64,000 bases of DNA, taken from Labrys wisconsinensis. Its GTDB lineage: Bacteria; Pseudomonadota; Alphaproteobacteria; Rhizobiales; Labraceae. The stretch covers positions 122,830 to 186,829 of the forward strand of contig NZ_JAUSVX010000017.1 of assembly GCF_030814995.1 (NCBI RefSeq), in the 5' to 3' direction. Of this stretch, positions 25,317-34,458 are shown piece by piece. How positions within the stretch are numbered: the first letter of the stretch is position 1; every line of letters begins with the position of its first letter. The translations under genes were made by a program, and so were the position numbers. The notes below the pieces were generated by a model. It was not told where the DNA came from. It did no database searches and was given only the letters and a program-made list of their open reading frames with translations.

Positions 25317-26153
25317 GTGCAGCACTCGCCCCATCGGCGCCTCCTCGGCCGCGGCCTCGCCTATGCCGCCCTGGCGCTCGCCGCCTTCCTGTCCTTTGCG
25401 CCGATCCTGTGGATCGGCCTCACGGCGCTCAAGACCCAGCGCGAGGCCCTGGCCTCGCCGCCGATCTGGCGCTTCGTGCCGCAATGGCAGAACTTCGTCG
25501 AGGCCTGGAACTCCAACGATTTCAGCCGGTCCTTCCTGGTCACGACCTCGGTGTCGTTCCTGTCCGTCGCCATCACGCTGATCATCGCCATTCCGGCCGG
25601 CTATGCGCTGGCGCGCTACCGCAGGACCTGGCTGACCGGCATGGACATCGGCTTCCTGATCGTCCGGCTGCTGCCGGAGATCCTGTTCGTGACGCCGCTC
25701 TACGTCCTCTACCAGGCGTATGGCCTGTTCGACACGCAGATCGGCATCGCCCTGGCCTTCCAGATCTTCAACCTGCCCTATTGCATCTGGCTGCTGCGCC
25801 AGTTCATCGCCGAGGTGCCCGTGGAGATCGACGAGGCGGCGCTGCTCGACGGCGCCCGCCACTGGACGCTGATCTGGCGGATCATCGTGCCGATCATCGT
25901 TCCCGGCATCGTCACGGCGGCGATCCTCTCCTTCATCGCCATCTGGACGAACCTGCTGCTGCCCCTGACGCTCACCTATAACGAGACGCCGATGGTGGCG
26001 ACCACCATCGCCAACTTCCAGGGCTACGGCTCGTTCAACCTGCCGACCATGGCGGCGGCGGCGGTGATCTCCCTCCTGCCGCAGCTGCTGTTCTTCATTT
26101 TCGCGCAGCGCTACATCGTCAAGGGCCTGACGGCCGGCGCCGTGAAGGGGTGA
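25317..26153 (+). CDS. sugar ABC transporter permease (MalG/UgpE type)
   Basis: This 278-residue permease has six likely membrane helices; the EAA loop EIDEAALLDGARHWTLIWRIIVPI is typical. The GTG at 25317 has GAGGGGAGA immediately upstream. It is the last gene of the binding protein-hydrolase-permease operon. The 124 bp after its stop are GC-rich, with short self-complementary pieces but no single convincing terminator, before a MaoC-type gene. Confidence 0.93.
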   Translation: MQHSPHRRLLGRGLAYAALALAAFLSFAPILWIGLTALKTQREALASPPIWRFVPQWQNFVEAWNSNDFSRSFLVTTSVSFLSVAITLIIAIPAGYALARYRRTWLTGMDIGFLIVRLLPEILFVTPLYVLYQAYGLFDTQIGIALAFQIFNLPYCIWLLRQFIAEVPVEIDEAALLDGARHWTLIWRIIVPIIVPGIVTAAILSFIAIWTNLLLPLTLTYNETPMVATTIANFQGYGSFNLPTMAAAAVISLLPQLLFFIFAQRYIVKGLTAGAVKG

Positions 26154-26277
26154 AGGGCTCGAGCCTCCGTCCGGGCGGAACGGCTGCCCGGCGCGGGCCG
26201 AGGTAGGCGGGCCGCGCAGGCCTGCCCCGAGCGGGGCGCACTTGCCGCCCCGGCCCGAGTTCGGGCAGTCTCGCCGC

Positions 26278-26736
26278 ATGGCCGAGCCCCGTCTGCATTT
26301 CGAGGACTTCATCCCCGGTGAGGTGGCGACCTACGGCGCCCACACCGTGACGAAGGACGAGATCATCGCCTTCGCGCGTGAGTTCGACCCGCAACCCTTC
26401 CATCTCGACGAGGAGGCCGGCAGGGCCTCGATCCTCGGCGGGCTGGCGGCCTCCGGCTGGCATGCCTGCGCCATCCTGATGCGGCTCAACTGCGACGGCT
26501 TCCTGCTCGATGCCGCCTCGATGGGCGCGCCGGGCATCGACGAGGTCAAGTGGCTGCGGCCGGTGCGGCCGGGCATGACGCTGTCGGTGCGCCGCCACGT
26601 CCTGGAGGCGCGGGCGTCGCGAAGCCGGCCCGGCATGGGGCTGGTCAGGTTCCGGTTCGAGCTCGTGGCCGACGGCGAGGCGGTGGTGCTGACCCAGGAG
26701 GGCACGATCATGCTCGGCCGACGGGAGGCCGCCTGA
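26278..26736 (+). CDS. MaoC-like hotdog dehydratase, copy 1
   Basis: This 152-residue protein has the single hotdog fold of MaoC/(R)-specific enoyl-CoA hydratases. FAREFDPQPFHLDEE contains the Asp and His of the hydratase motif, and GGLAASGWHACAILMRL is the following core helix. It may hydrate an enoyl-CoA, but many such paired proteins remain uncharacterised. The ATG at 26278 gives MAEPRLHFEDF; a TTG at 26242 would add an unlikely head. The next MaoC gene overlaps its stop by one base (TGATG). The neighbouring transporter operon is 124 bp upstream, so a link is possible but unproven. Confidence 0.87.
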   Translation: MAEPRLHFEDFIPGEVATYGAHTVTKDEIIAFAREFDPQPFHLDEEAGRASILGGLAASGWHACAILMRLNCDGFLLDAASMGAPGIDEVKWLRPVRPGMTLSVRRHVLEARASRSRPGMGLVRFRFELVADGEAVVLTQEGTIMLGRREAA

Positions 26737-27221
26737 TGTTCTTCGAGGACGTGACCGTCGGCTTCCACGACGAGCTCGGCGCCTTCACCTTCACGGCGCC
26801 CGACATCAAGCATTTCGCCGCCCGCTTCGACCCGCAGCCCTTCCACATGGACGAGGCGGCGGCGGAACGCAGCCATTTCGGCGGCCTGGTCGCCTCCGGC
26901 TGGCAGGTCGCGGCCGTGTGGATGCGCCTGATGGTCGCCTATCGCGAGCGCAAGGTGGCCGAGGCGGAGGCGCGGAACAAGGCCTTCGGCCGCCTCGGCC
27001 CGTCGCCCGGCTTCCGCAACCTCGTCTGGGCGCTGCCGGTGCGGGCCGGCGACACGCTCACCTATCGCTGGGAGATCACCGCCAAGAAGGAAAGCGCCTC
27101 GCGGCCGGACTGGGGCCTGGTCAGCATGCGCAACTGGGCGCTGAACCAGGACGGCGGAGAGGCCTTCCGCTTCGACGGCCTCGTCTTCTGGGAGCGGTAT
27201 CCGCGGGCGTCCGGCGGCTGA
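26736..27221 (+). CDS. MaoC-like hotdog dehydratase, copy 2
   Basis: This 161-residue paralogue of the preceding gene also carries FAARFDPQPFHMDE and GGLVASGWQVAAVWMRLM. Two adjacent single-hotdog subunits can form a heterodimer in which one has lost activity, but here both keep the Asp-x-x-x-x-His pattern. It starts on the stop codon of copy 1, so the pair is translationally coupled. It converges on btaB with an 10-bp gap, leaving almost no room for a terminator. Confidence 0.87.
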   Translation: MFFEDVTVGFHDELGAFTFTAPDIKHFAARFDPQPFHMDEAAAERSHFGGLVASGWQVAAVWMRLMVAYRERKVAEAEARNKAFGRLGPSPGFRNLVWALPVRAGDTLTYRWEITAKKESASRPDWGLVSMRNWALNQDGGEAFRFDGLVFWERYPRASGG

Positions 27222-27231
27222 GGCGAGGCGC

Positions 27232-27903
27232 TCAGGTCGGGCGCCGCAGCACGGCATAGACGGCATAGCCGCGATAGAGCGAGCGGCAGTCCAGGGCGAG
27301 GCCGTGGCGCTCGGCGATGTCGGCCAGCACGCCGGGCAGCTCCGCCGAGGGGTGGACATGGAAGCGCCGCAGCCAGGCGAAGAGCAGCGCCTTGAACCAG
27401 CGCGGCAGGCCTTCCTGCTGGCCGAAATCGACGATCAGCAGCTTGCCGCCGGGGGCGATCGCCGCCGCGGCCCGCTCCGCCGCCAGGCGCCAGCCGGGGA
27501 TCATCGACAGGGTGTAGGAGATATAGAGCCGCTCGAAGGCCGGCCGGCCGAACATGGCGGGATCGAAGGTGGTGGCGTCGGCGCGGCCGAGCGTGACGCG
27601 CTGCTTCAGCGCGCGGCGCAGCAAGGCCCGCCGGGCCGTGTCGAGCATCTGACCCGAGATGTCGAAGCCGTGCAGGCGGGCGTCGGGATAGCGACGGGCC
27701 GCGGCGACGAGGTTGCGGCCGGTGCCGCAGCCGATCTCCAGCACGCTGGCGCCGTCCGCCGCATCGAGATCGGCGATCAGCCGGTCGCGGCCGAGCAGGT
27801 AGTATTTGCGGGTGAGGTCGTAGATCCAGCGCTGCCAGCGATAGATGCCGTCCATCGCCTCGGCGGCGGAGGCGGCGGCCGCGAGGGGGGCATGATCCGT
27901 CAC
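27232..27903 (-). CDS. btaB: diacylglyceryl-homoserine N-methyltransferase (betaine lipid)
   Basis: BtaB methylates diacylglyceryl-homoserine three times with SAM to give the betaine lipid DGTS. The 223-residue protein starts with MDGIYRWQRWIYDLTRKYYLLGRDRLI, characteristic of BtaB, then SAM motif I (VLEIGCGTGRN), a DISGQML motif, and LYISYTLSMIPGW. Its ATG overlaps the end of btaA by 4 bp, so the two are one operon. In rhizobia, betaine lipids replace phospholipids when phosphate is scarce; a Pho-box-like site upstream of btaA supports this here. Confidence 0.92.
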   Translation of the reverse strand: MTDHAPLAAAASAAEAMDGIYRWQRWIYDLTRKYYLLGRDRLIADLDAADGASVLEIGCGTGRNLVAAARRYPDARLHGFDISGQMLDTARRALLRRALKQRVTLGRADATTFDPAMFGRPAFERLYISYTLSMIPGWRLAAERAAAAIAPGGKLLIVDFGQQEGLPRWFKALLFAWLRRFHVHPSAELPGVLADIAERHGLALDCRSLYRGYAVYAVLRRPT

Positions 27904-29165
27904 TGCAGCGGCCTCAGCGTGTAGAGGTGGAAGCCGCCATAGATGGCGGAGCGGTCGCGCGCGGTGAAGTCGCGGCAGCGCTCGCGGTCATAGGCCCAGC
28001 GGTCGAGGATGATGTCGGGCACGCGGCCGGGCAGCAGGCTCTCCTCGGCCGAGGTGCGGAAGATGACGCGCGCGCCGGACCGGGCGGTGCGGGTGATCTC
28101 CTGCCAGAGCGTGGTGAGGATCTCGTCGGTCATCCAGTCCTGCGCGTCGAGGAGCACATAGGCATCGAGGCTGCCGGCGGGGCAGGAGCGCAGATGGTCG
28201 ATCAGGTTGACGTGGCGGACCTCGATGCGGTCGGCCCGGGCCTGGACGGTCTCGAAGGCCTGGCGGCCGAGATAGGGCGGCACCGGCCCGTCGCCCTCCG
28301 GCTTGTAGCCGCGGCCGAAGGCCTGCCAGGCGAAATAATTGTCGGCGAGGTCGAAGTCGCAGGCCAGGCGCTCCAGCCGCCCGCGCAGGACCGTGGCCAT
28401 GTCGCCGCCGCTCGCCAGGGAATCGTACTGGGCCGGCGGGATGCCGAGGCCATAGAGCGAGGCGCGGCGCCGGGCGAACCAGCGGATATGGGCCCGGTCG
28501 AACAGCGGGGCGATGCGCCGCTCGAAGATGGCCCGCTGCTCCTCGCGGTCACGCGCGGAGAGCAGGATGCTGGGATCGATGCGGTGCAGGCGGCCGACGA
28601 GATGGCCGAAGCCGATGAAGCGGCCGAGCAGCCCGTGCTGGTAGAGGTTCTTGGTGAAGTAGCGGGCGCGGCGGCGGCCGAGCGCGTCGCGGCCGTCCCA
28701 GTAGGCGCGGGTCTCCGCGTCGAGCGCCGGGCGCAGCCGCGCATAGGTCTCAAGGTTGGCGGCGATGCCGGCGCGGGCGAAGAGGTCGTAGAAGGCGGCG
28801 TGGTCGGGCAGGTGGCGCGCCGCCGCGACCTTGAGGCGGTTGAGCGCGACGTGATGGGCGTTGAGGTCGACCGCGGTGATGGCGGCGGGATCGGCCAGGA
28901 GGTAGCTCATCACGTTGCAGCCGCCCGAGGCGATGGCGACGAGGCGGTCGGTCGATTTCAGCGCCAGCGCCTCCATGTCGATCTCGGGATCCTCCCAGAT
29001 CTGGGCGTAGACGAGGCCGCTGAAGGCCAGGGTGAACAGCCGGTCCTGCAGGCCGCGCAAGGAGAGGAGCCGGTGGTGCTCCACCGCGCCCTTGATGCGG
29101 CGGCGGCTGCTGGCGGCGGCGTCTTCGCGGGTCCGAGCGGTCTCGACTGTGCTCACGTCCGGCAT
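27900..29165 (-). CDS. btaA: SAM:diacylglycerol 3-amino-3-carboxypropyltransferase
   Basis: BtaA transfers the aminocarboxypropyl group of SAM to diacylglycerol, releasing methylthioadenosine. The 421-residue DUF3419-family protein shows YAQIWEDPEIDMEALAL near the N-terminus, IASGGCNVMSYLLADPAAITAVDLN as the SAM-binding block, and the RAHIRWFARRRASLYGLGIPPAQY segment. It is the first gene of btaA-btaB. Membrane association is expected but no transmembrane helix is obvious. Its by-product is the substrate of the MtnP encoded at 5 kb. Regulation by PhoB is likely from the site at 29221. Confidence 0.93.
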   Translation of the reverse strand: MPDVSTVETARTREDAAASSRRRIKGAVEHHRLLSLRGLQDRLFTLAFSGLVYAQIWEDPEIDMEALALKSTDRLVAIASGGCNVMSYLLADPAAITAVDLNAHHVALNRLKVAAARHLPDHAAFYDLFARAGIAANLETYARLRPALDAETRAYWDGRDALGRRRARYFTKNLYQHGLLGRFIGFGHLVGRLHRIDPSILLSARDREEQRAIFERRIAPLFDRAHIRWFARRRASLYGLGIPPAQYDSLASGGDMATVLRGRLERLACDFDLADNYFAWQAFGRGYKPEGDGPVPPYLGRQAFETVQARADRIEVRHVNLIDHLRSCPAGSLDAYVLLDAQDWMTDEILTTLWQEITRTARSGARVIFRTSAEESLLPGRVPDIILDRWAYDRERCRDFTARDRSAIYGGFHLYTLRPLQ

Positions 29166-29220
29166 CCTCCGGCGGCTCGAATCGTCCGAGCCGATGGGCC
29201 TAGCCGGATAAGACAGGGCG

Positions 29221-29238
29221 GTGACAGACGCGTGACGC
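29221..29238 (-). promoter_or_regulatory. Pho-box-like site upstream of btaA
   Basis: On the minus strand the 18 bp read GCGTCAC-GCGT-CTGTCAC, an 11-bp-spaced direct repeat close to the PhoB consensus (CTGTCAT-N4-CTGTCAT), with 10 of 14 defined bases matching. It lies 56 bp upstream of the btaA start, a normal activator position. Confidence 0.6.
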
Positions 29239-29267
29239 CCCGATACGGGGCGCCGGCCGGAACAGCC

Positions 29268-30236
<969 letters not shown>

Positions 30237-30382
30237 GTGGAACACCTTCAAATGTCACGCCTTGGCGCGGCTCTTACCAAGGTGATCGTGGCGGGACAAT
30301 GGCGCGTCACGAAGAGTTCACAGAAGGGTTGCGGATTTGCATCAGGCGCATGGCTCGGCGCGACGCTCCCGCGCCGGGCCGC

Positions 30383-31528
30383 TCAGCAGCGCTGCAGCCC
30401 GATATCGGCGCCGTTGAGCACCTGGCTGCCGGCCTCGCCGACCAGCGAGGTGCGGCCGAGGCACATGGCGGTGGCGCTGTCGGAATCCATGATGATCATG
30501 TGGGCGAACATCACCATGCCGGGAACCAGCGCCCAGTCGTTGCCCTCGTAGAACATCGGCCAGTCCATCCAGGACGGGGTGAACTTGGCGCCGAGGGAAT
30601 AGCCGCAGGCGGCGAGGCGATGCTCGGCCAGGCCGTGCGCGTCCATGACGCGGGCATGGGCGGCGAAGACGTCGCCGGCCGTGCGGCCCGGCCGGATCTC
30701 GGCCTCGCAGGCCAGCAGGGCCTCGCGCGCGGCGGCGTAGAGCGTGAGATGCCGGGGGCTGGGCTCGCCGACCACCACGGTGCGCATCAGCGCGGCGTGG
30801 TAGTGGCGCCAGACGCCGGCGAATTCGAGCGTGATCTGGTCCCGGGCGTCGAGCCGGCGCCGCCCGGACTTGTAGCGGCAGAGCAGGGCGTCGCGGCCCG
30901 AGCCGATGATGAACTCGTTGGCGGGATAGTCGCCACCGGCGGCGAAGACGGCATTGTGCTGGGCGGCGAGGATCTCGCCCTCGTCCGCCCCGGCCCGCAC
31001 CGCGGCGAGGCCGGCGGCGTCGGCCGCGTCGGAGAGGCGCGCCGCCTCGCGGACGAAGGCGATCTCGGCCGGCGACTTCACCGCACGCAGGCGGGTGACG
31101 ATGTCGGACGCGTCGACGAGCCGGTCGGCGCCGAAGGCGGCCTCGAGCTTGCGGCCATTGGCGTGGGTGAGGCCGTGCGTGTCGAACTCGGCTCCGAGCC
31201 GGCCGCCGGCGAGGCCGAGGTCCCCGACCACGGCGAGGAGCTGCTCGGCCGGCGTCGCATCCCGGCGGTCGGTCCAGATGCGGATGTCGCCGACGATGGA
31301 GGTTTGCTGCGCCTGCCTGAGATCGGCCGAGCGGGTCAGCAGCGCCATGCGCCCGTCGGCCCGCACCACCAGCGACTGGAAGAAGCAGAAACCGAACGTG
31401 TCGTAGCCGGTCAGCCAGTACATGCTCTCCTGCGCGAACAGCAGCATGGCGTCGAGCCGGCGCTCGGCCATCGCGGCGAGCAGGCCCTGCAGGCGGGCGG
31501 CATATTCGTCGGCGCTGAAATGGGGCAT
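30383..31528 (-). CDS. M24-family (creatinase/ectoine-hydrolase-like) peptidase homologue
   Basis: This 381-residue pita-bread-fold protein has the two-domain layout of the family: an N-terminal creatinase domain (LLFAQESMYWLTGYDTFGF) and a C-terminal M24 domain from ~residue 165 (LRAVKSPAEIAFVREAARLSDAA). The usual metal ligands look altered: the first Asp position reads ITLEFAGVW, the GHGIG His region reads ACGYSLGAKF, and the late Glu motifs are not evident. That resembles creatinase and DoeA-type ectoine hydrolases, which work without the dinuclear metal site, so it may cleave a non-peptide C-N bond. ATG 31528 gives normal length. It lies 28 bp downstream of pgeF on the same strand. Confidence 0.83.
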   Translation of the reverse strand: MPHFSADEYAARLQGLLAAMAERRLDAMLLFAQESMYWLTGYDTFGFCFFQSLVVRADGRMALLTRSADLRQAQQTSIVGDIRIWTDRRDATPAEQLLAVVGDLGLAGGRLGAEFDTHGLTHANGRKLEAAFGADRLVDASDIVTRLRAVKSPAEIAFVREAARLSDAADAAGLAAVRAGADEGEILAAQHNAVFAAGGDYPANEFIIGSGRDALLCRYKSGRRRLDARDQITLEFAGVWRHYHAALMRTVVVGEPSPRHLTLYAAAREALLACEAEIRPGRTAGDVFAAHARVMDAHGLAEHRLAACGYSLGAKFTPSWMDWPMFYEGNDWALVPGMVMFAHMIIMDSDSATAMCLGRTSLVGEAGSQVLNGADIGLQRC

Positions 31529-31556
31529 GGCGTTGCTGGATTGGCGCTCGCAGGAT

Positions 31557-32339
31557 TCAGGCCAGGGCGATGGCGTGCAGCAGCCGGCCATAGTCCGGCT
31601 CGCGGCGGTGGGTCACCCGGCGATAGGAGAAGAAGCGCTCCTCGTCGGCATAGGTGCACAGCGCCATGTCCTCGAAGCGCCCGATGCCGGCGCCGGTCAG
31701 GCGGGCGCGGATATAGGCGGGCAGGTCGAACATGGCGTGGCCCTCGCGGGGGCTCGACCCGAAGAAGGCGGCGTTGGCGGCATCGACCTCGACGAAGCGG
31801 GCGACGAATTCCGGGCCGACCTCGTAGGCGGTCTTCGAGATCATCGGGCCGAGCACCGCCACCGTGCCGGCACGCGTGGCGCCGAGCCCCTCCATCGCCG
31901 CGAGCGTCGCCTCCAGCACGCCGGTGAAGGCGCCCTTCCAGCCGGCATGGGCGGCGCCGACCACGCCGGCCTCGGCATCGGCGAACAGCACCGGGCCGCA
32001 ATCGGCGGTGGAGACGGCGATGGCCAGGCCCTTCTCGCGCGTCACCATGGCGTCGGCCTTGGGCGCGGTCTCGCGCGTCCAGGGCGCGACGACCGTGATC
32101 ACGTCGGGCGAATGCACCTGGTAGCAGGTGACGAAGCGCTCGCCCGCCACGCCCAGGGCGTCGGCCATGCGGCGGCGGTTCTCGCGCACCAGCGCCGGAT
32201 CGTCGGCGGAGCCCTGGCCGCCGTTGAGGCTGGCATAGATGCCCTCGGAGACGCCGCCCCGGCGTGTGAAGAAGCCGTGACGGACGCCGGCCAGGGCGAG
32301 CGCGGGGTGGGTGAGGGCGACGGCGGGCGAATCGGGCAT
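31557..32339 (-). CDS. pgeF: peptidoglycan editing factor PgeF (YfiH/laccase-domain)
   Basis: PgeF removes mis-incorporated L-Ser from muropeptide precursors (UDP-MurNAc-L-Ser); older annotations call it a multicopper polyphenol oxidase. The 260-residue protein has RHGFFTRRGGVSEG, the metal-site residues in QVHSPDV (His), STADCGPVLFAD (Cys) and GAAHAGWKGA (His), and a terminal RREPDYGRLLHAI. The ATG at 32339 gives the normal start; a TTG 36 bases upstream is possible. It precedes the M24-type gene, probably in one transcript. Confidence 0.92.
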   Translation of the reverse strand: MPDSPAVALTHPALALAGVRHGFFTRRGGVSEGIYASLNGGQGSADDPALVRENRRRMADALGVAGERFVTCYQVHSPDVITVVAPWTRETAPKADAMVTREKGLAIAVSTADCGPVLFADAEAGVVGAAHAGWKGAFTGVLEATLAAMEGLGATRAGTVAVLGPMISKTAYEVGPEFVARFVEVDAANAAFFGSSPREGHAMFDLPAYIRARLTGAGIGRFEDMALCTYADEERFFSYRRVTHRREPDYGRLLHAIALA

Positions 32340-32565
32340 GGCGGCAGGATCGGCGGGCAGCGGCGGCCCTGTCAAATGCGGGGAGGCCGTCCATGGCCGA
32401 GAACAGCCGTTCCTCGTTTACCGCATCTTATCGGCTGGCGCCGATCCTGCCGGCGGCCGGGATGCGTCGCGTCCGTCTCGCAATCCCGCCGCGTTCGACG
32501 CATAATCGGCGTCGTTACCCTTCGGCAGAGATCCGTCCGGGCGAGTGGTTTGGTTGCGTCAGGTC

Positions 32566-33240
32566 ATGGTTTCCGGTGCGATGAAGGCCGTCCGACCGAA
32601 ATTCCCGACCGTGCTCGTCAGGGCCGCCGCGCTCGTCGGCCTCCTCCTGCTCGTCGCCCTGGTGGTGGTGGTCGTGCGCGGCCTGCCCGAGTCCATCGGG
32701 CCGGCGCCGGGGCGCGAGCAGCCCAATGCGGCGGACAAGTCCGACCAGGCCGCCTTCGCGCCGGGGATGGCGCCGCAGCGCGCCAATACGGCCGAGAAGG
32801 CGGACCGGTCCGATGCCGGCAAGGCGCCCAGGCCGCTGCTGGGGGCGTTCAGCCCGGTCCTGCCGCCGTTCGAGGTCGTCAGCGCCGATACGTTCAAGTC
32901 GAACGACCACCAGTTCAAGCTCGCCGGAGTCGAGGGGCCGCCGCGCAATGCCGTCTGCGTCGACGCCGACGGCGGGCTGTGGGCCTGCGGCCTCTATGCC
33001 CGGGCGGCGCTCAACAACGCCCTCAAGGACCGGCGGGTGGCCTGCGCCTCGGCGCGGCCCGAGCCCGGCGAGGAGCCGGGGGCGGTGTGCACCATCAATG
33101 GCGGCAATCTCGCCGGGATCCTGGTGGGCCTGGGATGGTTGCGCCCGGTCGACGGCGAGCAGGCCTTCGTGCAGGTGATGGAGGAGGCCCGCTCGCAGAA
33201 GCGGGGCATGTGGAATGGCGATTGGCACATCCGGTCCTAG
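32566..33240 (+). CDS. membrane-anchored SNase-like (thermonuclease-family) protein 1
   Basis: This ~224-residue protein has an N-terminal membrane anchor (residues ~18-42, AALVGLLLLVALVVVVVRGL), a low-complexity linker, and a C-terminal staphylococcal-nuclease-like domain from ~residue 105 (FEVVSADTF to GMWNGDW). In active nucleases the sequence RLxGIDAPE supplies catalytic residues; here it is KLAGVEGPPRNAVC, and the catalytic Arg/Glu pattern is not preserved, so nuclease activity is doubtful. Cysteines in VCVDADG, WACG, VACA and VCTIN could form disulfides in the periplasm. An ATG at 32581 is an alternative start. It overlaps its paralogue by 26 bp. Confidence 0.72.
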   Translation: MVSGAMKAVRPKFPTVLVRAAALVGLLLLVALVVVVVRGLPESIGPAPGREQPNAADKSDQAAFAPGMAPQRANTAEKADRSDAGKAPRPLLGAFSPVLPPFEVVSADTFKSNDHQFKLAGVEGPPRNAVCVDADGGLWACGLYARAALNNALKDRRVACASARPEPGEEPGAVCTINGGNLAGILVGLGWLRPVDGEQAFVQVMEEARSQKRGMWNGDWHIRS

Positions 33241-33964
33241 GCGTGACGGCGCCGCCGGCGCCCTGTCCGACCTCTTCTCCGCCGGCGCGCTCGGCGGCCT
33301 GGCGCTGCTCGCGATGGTCGCCCTGCCGCGGCCGCCGGCTCCACTGCCGCAGGCGAGCCCCGCCCCGGCGGCCGTGACGCGGGCAGCGGCGCCGGCCGCG
33401 GCGCCCAAGGTCGCCCCGGCCGCGGTGCGGGCGGCCGTGCCGGCATCCCCCGCCGCCGTGCGCTCCGAGGATCCGCACGAGGAGCTGTGGCCCTCCGTGC
33501 CCCGCCGGGTGGATCCGAGCGAGCGTCACTTCCCGCGCGTCGCGGCGGCCGCCGTGCCGCCGGCCGTGCATTACGACCTCACCCTGACGGTGCCGCCGAG
33601 CTTCCGCACCGTCGACAGCGCCAGCTTCGTCATCAACGGCAAGACCTACCGCCTGGACGGGCTCGAGCCGATCCCGCCGGACCATATCTGCAAGAGCCCG
33701 CAGGGCTCCCGCACCGCCTGCGGGCGGCGCGGGCTGGTCGCCCTGCGCCGGGAGCTCGCCGGCAAGACGCTGGCCTGCCGGCAGACCGGCAGCGACGGCG
33801 CGGTGACTTTGATCGAGTGCGGCGGGGCCGGTCTCGCCCTCTCGGTGCGCATGGTGCGGGACGGCTTCGCCAAGGCGAGCGCCAAGGCGCCGCAGGAGCT
33901 CGCCGCCGCCGCGGACGAGGCCCGGCGCGGCCGGGTCGGGATCTGGGGGGAGGAGGGGCTGTAG
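33215..33964 (+). CDS. membrane-anchored SNase-like (thermonuclease-family) protein 2
   Basis: This 249-residue paralogue of the preceding gene has a hydrophobic N-terminal segment (ALGGLALLAMVALP), a long Ala/Pro linker (residues ~38-85), and an SNase-like C-terminal domain with SFVINGKTYRLDGLEPIPPD and a final GRVGIWGEEG. The nuclease catalytic Arg/Glu pattern is again missing. Cysteines at HICKS, TACGRR, LACRQ and IECGG suggest a disulfide-bonded periplasmic domain. Its start lies 26 bp inside the upstream gene, so translational coupling is likely. Function unknown; perhaps a binding rather than cutting domain. Confidence 0.7.
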   Translation: MAIGTSGPRRDGAAGALSDLFSAGALGGLALLAMVALPRPPAPLPQASPAPAAVTRAAAPAAAPKVAPAAVRAAVPASPAAVRSEDPHEELWPSVPRRVDPSERHFPRVAAAAVPPAVHYDLTLTVPPSFRTVDSASFVINGKTYRLDGLEPIPPDHICKSPQGSRTACGRRGLVALRRELAGKTLACRQTGSDGAVTLIECGGAGLALSVRMVRDGFAKASAKAPQELAAAADEARRGRVGIWGEEGL

Positions 33965-34020
33965 GCGCGGGCGCCTGAAGCGGGACGGGCGAAGCCTGCT
34001 GCCTCGCGCGCTGCGGACGG

Positions 34021-34458
34021 TCAGGGGCCGGTGATCTGATACAGGGCGCTTCCTCCATCTCTGACGGCTGCTGTGGACAAGCGGCGGTCCAGGGTAGCGA
34101 GCTTTCCGCTGCGCGATTTGGCTAGGCCCAGAAGATAGCTGTCCGTCACCTGCGCCGAGGTCAGGATCCGTTGGGGATCGAGATGCTCCGAGCCGACGAG
34201 GCTGATGTCGTCGTGCCAGAACGAGTGACCGGGCAGCGAGCGGAGCCTGCCGACAATGGCGGCTACGGCTGCCGGCGATCCTGGCGTGTTGGGATATTTC
34301 GGATGGCCGACGATCCGGATGACCCCATTCTCGGTGAGAGGACATGTCGCCCAATTCTCATGTCCGATCTGCTGGAACCACGCATGCGCCGGGTCATGGG
34401 CAACATGGTTGGGATCGATCAGGGCGATCAGGACATTGACGTCGAGCAGGAACGTCAC
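34021..34458 (-). CDS. vapC: VapC-family PIN-domain toxin, module 1
   Basis: This 145-residue PIN-domain ribonuclease has the acidic residues LLDVNVLIALID at the N-terminus, the central Glu in CPLTENGVIRIV, and the C-terminal Asp in VTDSYLLGLAKSRSGKLATLD. The length and WATCPLTENGVIRI motif are those of TA-system VapCs that cleave RNA (tRNA targets in known cases). It overlaps the antitoxin gene by 4 bp (ATGA). Intact and likely functional. Confidence 0.9.
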   Translation of the reverse strand: MTFLLDVNVLIALIDPNHVAHDPAHAWFQQIGHENWATCPLTENGVIRIVGHPKYPNTPGSPAAVAAIVGRLRSLPGHSFWHDDISLVGSEHLDPQRILTSAQVTDSYLLGLAKSRSGKLATLDRRLSTAAVRDGGSALYQITGP

